Position numbers and translations under genes: made by a program. Source: Antedon mediterranea (Eukaryota; Echinodermata; Crinoidea; Comatulida; Antedonidae). From it: 64,000 bases of DNA. The notes under the pieces were generated by a model, which did no database searches, had not been told where the DNA came from, and saw nothing but the letters and a program-made list of their open reading frames with translations. Location: NCBI RefSeq assembly GCF_964355755.1, contig NC_092678.1:18264922-18328921 (forward strand), in the 5' to 3' direction. Shown here one piece after another: positions 59,290 through 64,000 of the stretch (its first letter is position 1; each line of letters starts with the position of its first letter).

Positions 59290-60380
59290 TTACCATGGAG
59301 AAATAAGCGATCCATGGAATAACCTAAGGTATATAACATGAGTCCTAAAATACCTCCAGGTCTAAAGTGTTGATAGTTATTTTTAGGGAACCAATCTGGC
59401 TTTCCTCTCCTTCATATTAAATCTGGCCCCTAATAACTTGTTACATATGCTGTGAGCAAACAACTTATAATGGGCCATGTAAATGAATCATTCCTAATTT
59501 CTTGGCAGCAGAAACAGGACAAATTTAAAATGTTAACAATTTACACCTAATCAATTGGTTGTTGGAATGTCACCATCTTTATCTCTTTGCTACTTTTAGC
59601 TGGACAACACTCAATAACATTTTTTTTGTTTTTAAATAATAACAACTTTTAGCAATTTGACCATCTGAACTCATTGCATTTTTTTGGTAATGATGTGATT
59701 TTATAGTCGACTACCACCACCCACTAATTAAAATATTTGTTTAGAGAATAAACTGTGGTTGGTAGGCCTACACTCTATAATTTATATTTTTAAACCTATT
59801 AAAAAAAAACATTTTTCAGTGAGAGTCAGCAGAAGCCGGCTCTATATATTATTGTGTCCTTACCCCATTTAATATTAATTAATAATAAAGTTCAATTTGG
59901 TATATCACAACATGCAGGGTTTCTAAACAATCAACAGAATTTGTTTTAAGAGCAAAAGATTAATGAGAAAAGTGCAAATTAAAAAGGTGGGATTTGAGAA
60001 GTTTTTTAATGTGGTGAAGGATTCAGCTTTCCTGATTAACATAGATTAAAGTTCGTTTGAAGGAGTTTGGGATTTAATTTATTCCTTTTCATCTCCTTGT
60101 TTACTTTATCTTTGTGGTAATCTTGATTATAATCTGTTTAATCTGTTGGTGCCAGAAAAGCTAAATATTAAATATTTACAGAACAATAGAAGATTGTTTA
60201 TTTACTGTTGAACTCAAAATAAGTAAACAACTTTGTTTTTATTTATTGTAACATAACATAGTAATTAATTGCATTGTCTTGCATACTATATAAGAAAACA
60301 ACTTTTTTTTTATTTATTGTAATCTATTTCAAGATTAATTAACATTGCATAGCCATAACATTGCATAACAATTTCACTGA
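59290..60380. other. Spacer with a weak duplication
   Basis: 60220-60260 and 60290-60330 share a roughly 40-bp AACAACTTTKTTTTTATTTATTGTAA block followed by ATTAATTRCATTG-like text. Otherwise AT-rich. Confidence 0.5.
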
Positions 60381-60385
60381 TCATT

Positions 60386-60496
60386 ATGGTTCTAGTGGTA
60401 AAATGAGTCTTCTCGGATAAGGACTGTAAACCGTAGGTCGAGCTGTGTATATACATCTAGCCCATGTGCACCTAGTACATCTTTCGAGACCAGCAA
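60386..60496 (+). mobile_element. Fragment of the Leu/Ser-head SINE
   Basis: GGTTCTAGTGGTAAAATGAG, TCTTCTCGGATAAGGAC and CACCTAGTACATCTTTCGAG follow the middle of the 50.5-kb reference. Head and tail are missing. Confidence 0.75.
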
Positions 60497-60534
60497 CTGA
60501 ATGAACGCAGACGGTTGACTTTTCTATCTGTATA

Positions 60535-60778
60535 TTAGTTAGCTTGTATGTGTGAACAGCCTCTATGTAGTATATTAAGCTTTGTCTACACTATCAGACT
60601 TTATGTGTCAAAAAAATGTGATGTGCCCATATATGGACATGATGATGTCATATCACTACCATATTTAAGCATATCACTACCATATATAGGCACATCAAAC
60701 TTTTTTGACACATAAAGTTTGATGGTGTAGGCAAGGCTTTAGTTAGCTTGTATGTGTGAACAGCCTCTATGTAGTATA
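60535..60778. mobile_element. TCTGTCTACACTATC MITE between 40-bp direct repeats
   Basis: The MITE (60578-60738) has ends AGCTTTGTCTACACTATCAG and GATGGTGTAGGCAAGGCT and TTA duplications (60575-60577 and 60739-60741). It lies exactly between two identical 40-bp blocks, TTAGTTAGCTTGTATGTGTG and on to GTAGTATA (60535-60574 and 60739-60778). The simplest reading is insertion at the TTA junction of a perfect 40-bp tandem duplication. Confidence 0.85.
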
Positions 60779-62387
60779 GGCCTACAATGGCTAGTGAGCA
60801 AGAAAAAGAAAATACTGTTATAATAAAAAAGAAGGTTGCCCGGAGAGGTTAAACTGGTGATTTTATTTAAGATTACGGAGTTTTAACAATAAGAACAACA
60901 AAAAGTACAATAAATGCTAAAATATCGCAGTTCACATACATTTACAAAATACACAAAGGGCAAATTCTTGTTTTCAACTTGTTGATTGTATTTTTAAATT
61001 CTTTAATACCTATGAGTCACCAAATCAAACAATACGGTAAAAACGGTGAAAATTATGTAATAATTTCGTCCCTTTGTAACTGTCGCCAGACGAAAACCAA
61101 ATAAAATTGTATAAATTGTCTGACCTTGCTGAAGTTGATGTTGTTTCACTAGCTATTTATAAATTTACTATTCAAAAGTGTAAAGTGTTTTTGTAAACAA
61201 AGTATTCTTGATAACTTTACAATAGTGATAGACTATTGAAATGGTAAAATTAGTTTGACAAACAAAAACAAAATACGCCCGATCTGCGATGGAAAATTTC
61301 TATAAACTATTGAAAAACTAAAATGTTTTTTGGCAAAAACATAATATGCCTGGTATTACCCTTTACTAGGGTCGTAGCCAGTATTGTTGGTAAAGTTTCA
61401 ACCTGACCGCTTTCTCACAGAGGCCTTTGATAGTGGCCGGCTTGCACAGATATTGTTCCTTTTTTTTGCGATCACACCATTTTATTTCTTGTGGCTGCAG
61501 CACTGTATACCCTCTGTTAATAGTGTCTTTAAACTATTTAAACAGTAAATCAGGTTTGACAAACAAAAACAAAATCAGCCTATTTATAGTAAATTACCTT
61601 ACAGAATCTAGTATAAGCCTGTTTCTGCTGCATAATGCTGAATAGTTTATTTCAGTATAGATGAAAATTTTGTTTACAATTTGAATTTCTGCCAAGTTTT
61701 TCCTAAATAAAAAAATGATCAGTGGTGTTTTTAACTGTTATTTTAAGAAAAACATTTACCAGTGTGTTCACATTTCAGCTGCCAAAAAATAATAATAAAT
61801 AATAATTTACTATTGCTTGTAATAGAAATAGGCCTATGATATTGCTTTTAAGGTTACATTTAAATTTGTTCTCATAGAAAACACTATACTATAAAATAAT
61901 TAATTTCATATTGTTAAACCCTAGGCTTATGTTAATAATATCAGTGACACACTCATTTTGAAATTTCCATATTTTTTCAAAAATTAATTGATTTGTTCCT
62001 CCACAAAATAATTTCACTCTAATCAGTATTCTCCATTTTCTTCTGGGACCTAAATTATAAATATATTTTCAATGATTCATTTTGTAAAAAAAATTATTTT
62101 CATTTTGAAAAGGAAAATACATCTGTGGGGCACTTTTATAGGCTTGATACATACATATGTGTAAAGGATAGGGAAGGAAGGGCGAGAGGTCAGGTTCACT
62201 ATTCGCTAAATCTACATTGCCAAGATTTATAAGGAACAGATGCGCCTCAATTAATAAAAAAATTAATTAATTAATTCTTAAAATGCAGTACAACCTCAAG
62301 CAAACAGTACGCCCTTTTACCGAAGCAAATTTAGCAATTTCCATTCCAGACTCCTTCATGAAGTGATATTGCAATACTTTTGTTGAG
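60779..62387. other. Spacer, presumed intron if exons B and C are joined
   Basis: AT-rich. GACAAACAAAAACAAAAT(A/C) recurs at 61257 and 61558 in a roughly 300-bp weak duplication (with AAACTATT nearby). A hAT-like word AGGGTCGTAGCCAGTATTG at 61369-61387 has no partner. Confidence 0.4.
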
Positions 62388-62563
62388 GGTGGCGGTGCTT
62401 GGGGCTCTACGAGAAGGCTTTCCGGGAAGCCAGTTGGACCAGATCATTCACACATAGGCTGGCTTACTACACCATAGTACCTACCATCTCAAAACTCAGG
62501 CTTCAGGCTGACAATGACTTGTTCCTGCCCGATGGGTCACCAGAGCTGAACCAACATTTCTAA
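62388..62563 (+). CDS. Candidate terminal exon C of an unidentified host gene
   Basis: After the acceptor-like AATACTTTTGTTGAG the frame reads WRCLGLYEKAFREASWTRSF, then THRLAYYTIVPTISKL and DNDLFLPDGSPELNQHF, ending at TAA 62561-62563. A TGA lies directly upstream in frame, so a splice is required. The first two bases finish a codon, as in exons A and B. The amino-acid mix (aromatic and charged residues, no low complexity) looks genuine. I do not recognise the family. A possible poly-A signal AATAAA is near 62799. The pyrimidine tract before the acceptor is weak. Confidence 0.45.
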
Positions 62564-63146
62564 AATAGGGGGGTGTGGAGTTTCCATTGTAGGCATTGTT
62601 TTTCGTTTTTATATTTAATTTAGTAAAACTTGTATTCCCCTATGATTCAATCATTGGTATGAATAATTTGTAGCTGTATGTAGGTTGTTAATTTTTCTGT
62701 CTTTTCATAAGAACATGGGTTAAGTGTTGGCAGACTGCCATGGTATTCGTCATCACAAATCTATATTTCCTCGGTAATATTATTTAAAGCCTCATTCATA
62801 ATAAATTAACTGAGGCAATGGTATACTCTTCAATTGGTCAATTTCCTTCTGTTTTTTGACACATTGTAAAACTAACATTGCTGGTATGAAATACATATTC
62901 GCAAATTTGTATTGCAATGTTCTAGGGGGACCAGATGGAGTTTTCTAGAGGCCGCACTTTCCCCGTTTGACAACCAAAATGAAAAAGTGCTTTTATATCA
63001 AATTTTGAATGATTTTATTTTATTTTAGTGCTACCAATATTATATTAAACAACCTTCTTTCTTGGATATTATACCATTGATACTTGTATTGCTAATTGTA
63101 GTCATTATAGAGTCTTTCTATTTATGTCAGACGTACTTATGAACAA

Positions 63147-63177
<31 letters not shown>

Positions 63178-63627
63178 GTAAATTATTATTCCCGTTGGAG
63201 TTAAGACATCAAAACATGTTTTTAAACTTGCATATCAAGTATTTAGGAATATCCATATTTTATAATTTTTCAAATACTTTCTTTTGTAAACCATATCAAA
63301 ATCGTGAAAATATGTACATCTAATAAGTCCTCAATATTCTGAATTTCTATAACCTGATATGAAATAGGCCTACAGTATGAAATAAATAGTTGAGCTATCA
63401 TTGTCACTATTTGCCTTATCATGGTGCTAGGCCGTGACTTGTGCACACAAACGGAGACTGCATCAACAAGAAGGCACTCTCCAGAGCCTAGGCCTTCCTT
63501 CTGATGGAATTTTACCCTGCTGAGAATCTATGTATCTAAACTCATTTAAGAGCGGCTCAGCATTGATAAGATGCACGTAATAAGTGATTTGTGATGTTAT
63601 TAGTATCTCTGCAATAATGCTTTTGAG
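62564..63627. other. Spacer with a 28-bp poly-T run
   Basis: A pure T run of about 28 lies at 63150-63177, possibly the poly-A end of a minus-strand retroposed sequence. No element body was recognised beside it. Confidence 0.5.
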
Positions 63628-63777
63628 CTAGGCTGGAAGACAGCATGTATTGTTATTGAAGATTCCATTCATAGCTTCCTCTGTTGTTGTATTCTGCCTA
63701 TCGCCTACAAATGGTACAACCCCATATTGAATGGTCCGAGCCCATCTGCCTAGAACACCCTCTGGGTAGGATACACC
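63628..63777 (-). CDS. Candidate terminal exon on the minus strand, unidentified
   Basis: The minus-strand frame reads GVSYPEGVLGRWARTIQYGV, then VPFVGDRQNTTTEEAMNGIF and NNNTCCLPA before a TAG. The composition is more protein-like than nearby frames. Likely borders are an AG (GTGTATAG or AAAACAG) just upstream, but there is no good pyrimidine tract. A plus-strand frame over the same bases is also open for about 45 codons, so the strand is uncertain. The end CLPA could be chance. If real, it belongs to a different gene, convergent with exon C. Confidence 0.3.
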   Translation of the reverse strand, partial: GVSYPEGVLGRWARTIQYGVVPFVGDRQNTTTEEAMNGIFNNNTCCLPA

Positions 63778-64000
63778 TGTTTTCCTCCTATACACAATTA
63801 TCTTAATTATTTCCATTGAGCAAATTGTCAAGTGATTGAACAAATTGAACTTTTGCCAAAATGTTTTCATTGTAAATGAATTTATTATTTAAAAAAACCA
63901 AAAACAACAACCCATTATTTTTTTTTTCTTTATTAATTATGGCTACAATTTGCAAAGTAAAGGCTGATTTCTCAATTCTTAACTCAGACTATACATTAAA

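Noticed and set aside
1-64000. CRISPR array, bacterial operon or phage genes
   Set aside because: The tandem repeats lack unique spacers of constant length, and the whole window has animal-type SINEs, non-LTR retrotransposons and splice-like signals.

Overview
The window reads as non-coding, intron-like or intergenic DNA of a marine invertebrate animal. It is AT-rich and has no long host reading frames. It is full of SINEs, truncated non-LTR retrotransposons, terminal-inverted-repeat (TIR) DNA elements and minisatellites. The palindrome TAGGCCTA recurs throughout, and from memory that habit suggests an echinoderm or hemichordate. That assignment is inference and is not proven by any gene here.

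Region by region. 1-900 is an open reverse-transcriptase (RT) fragment on the minus strand that runs off the left edge. 1.2-1.8 kb is a SINE with a 5S rRNA-like head followed by a tRNA-like module, itself interrupted by a second SINE; an uninterrupted copy lies at 29.3 kb. 3.6-9.7 kb holds another SINE, degenerate local duplications and two foldback elements. 11.0-11.9 kb is a 904-bp TIR element whose relative at 17.0-17.8 kb was hit by a truncated retrotransposon with a 10-bp target duplication. 13.0-13.5 kb is an 18-bp minisatellite next to a well-bounded candidate exon at 13.84 kb. 15.2-24.1 kb holds several TIR elements, among them a Mutator-like one with 9-bp target duplications and a pogo/Tigger-like one with TA duplications. 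24.7-28.3 kb holds two large minisatellites (44 bp and 22 bp). The 22-bp array lies inside a 3.3-kb interval bounded by perfect 32-bp inverted termini (25818-29122). 32-47 kb holds more MITEs, a 1.24-kb element with roughly 280-bp inverted arms, a 2.8-kb hAT-like element with another element nested in it, and a roughly 110-bp tandem repeat. 47.4-48.6 kb is the best-preserved coding piece, an RT carboxy-terminal region with its 3' end. Further RT tails lie at 48.8-49.1 kb and 53.1-53.3 kb.

Host coding evidence is thin. Three short plus-strand segments (31.1, 45.0 and 62.4 kb) look like exons. They have splice-like borders, protein-like composition and mutually compatible phase, and the last ends in a stop codon. 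They could be widely spaced exons of one gene whose introns hold most of the repeats described here. I do not recognise the product. A possible minus-strand terminal exon of another gene is at 63.6-63.8 kb.

No rRNA gene, functional tRNA gene, CRISPR array or bacterial-type operon was seen. The 5S-like and tRNA-like sequences are SINE heads. The most interesting items for follow-up are the satellite-bearing TIR element, the 5S-tRNA chimeric SINE, the nested insertions that allow relative dating, and the possible phase-matched exon set.
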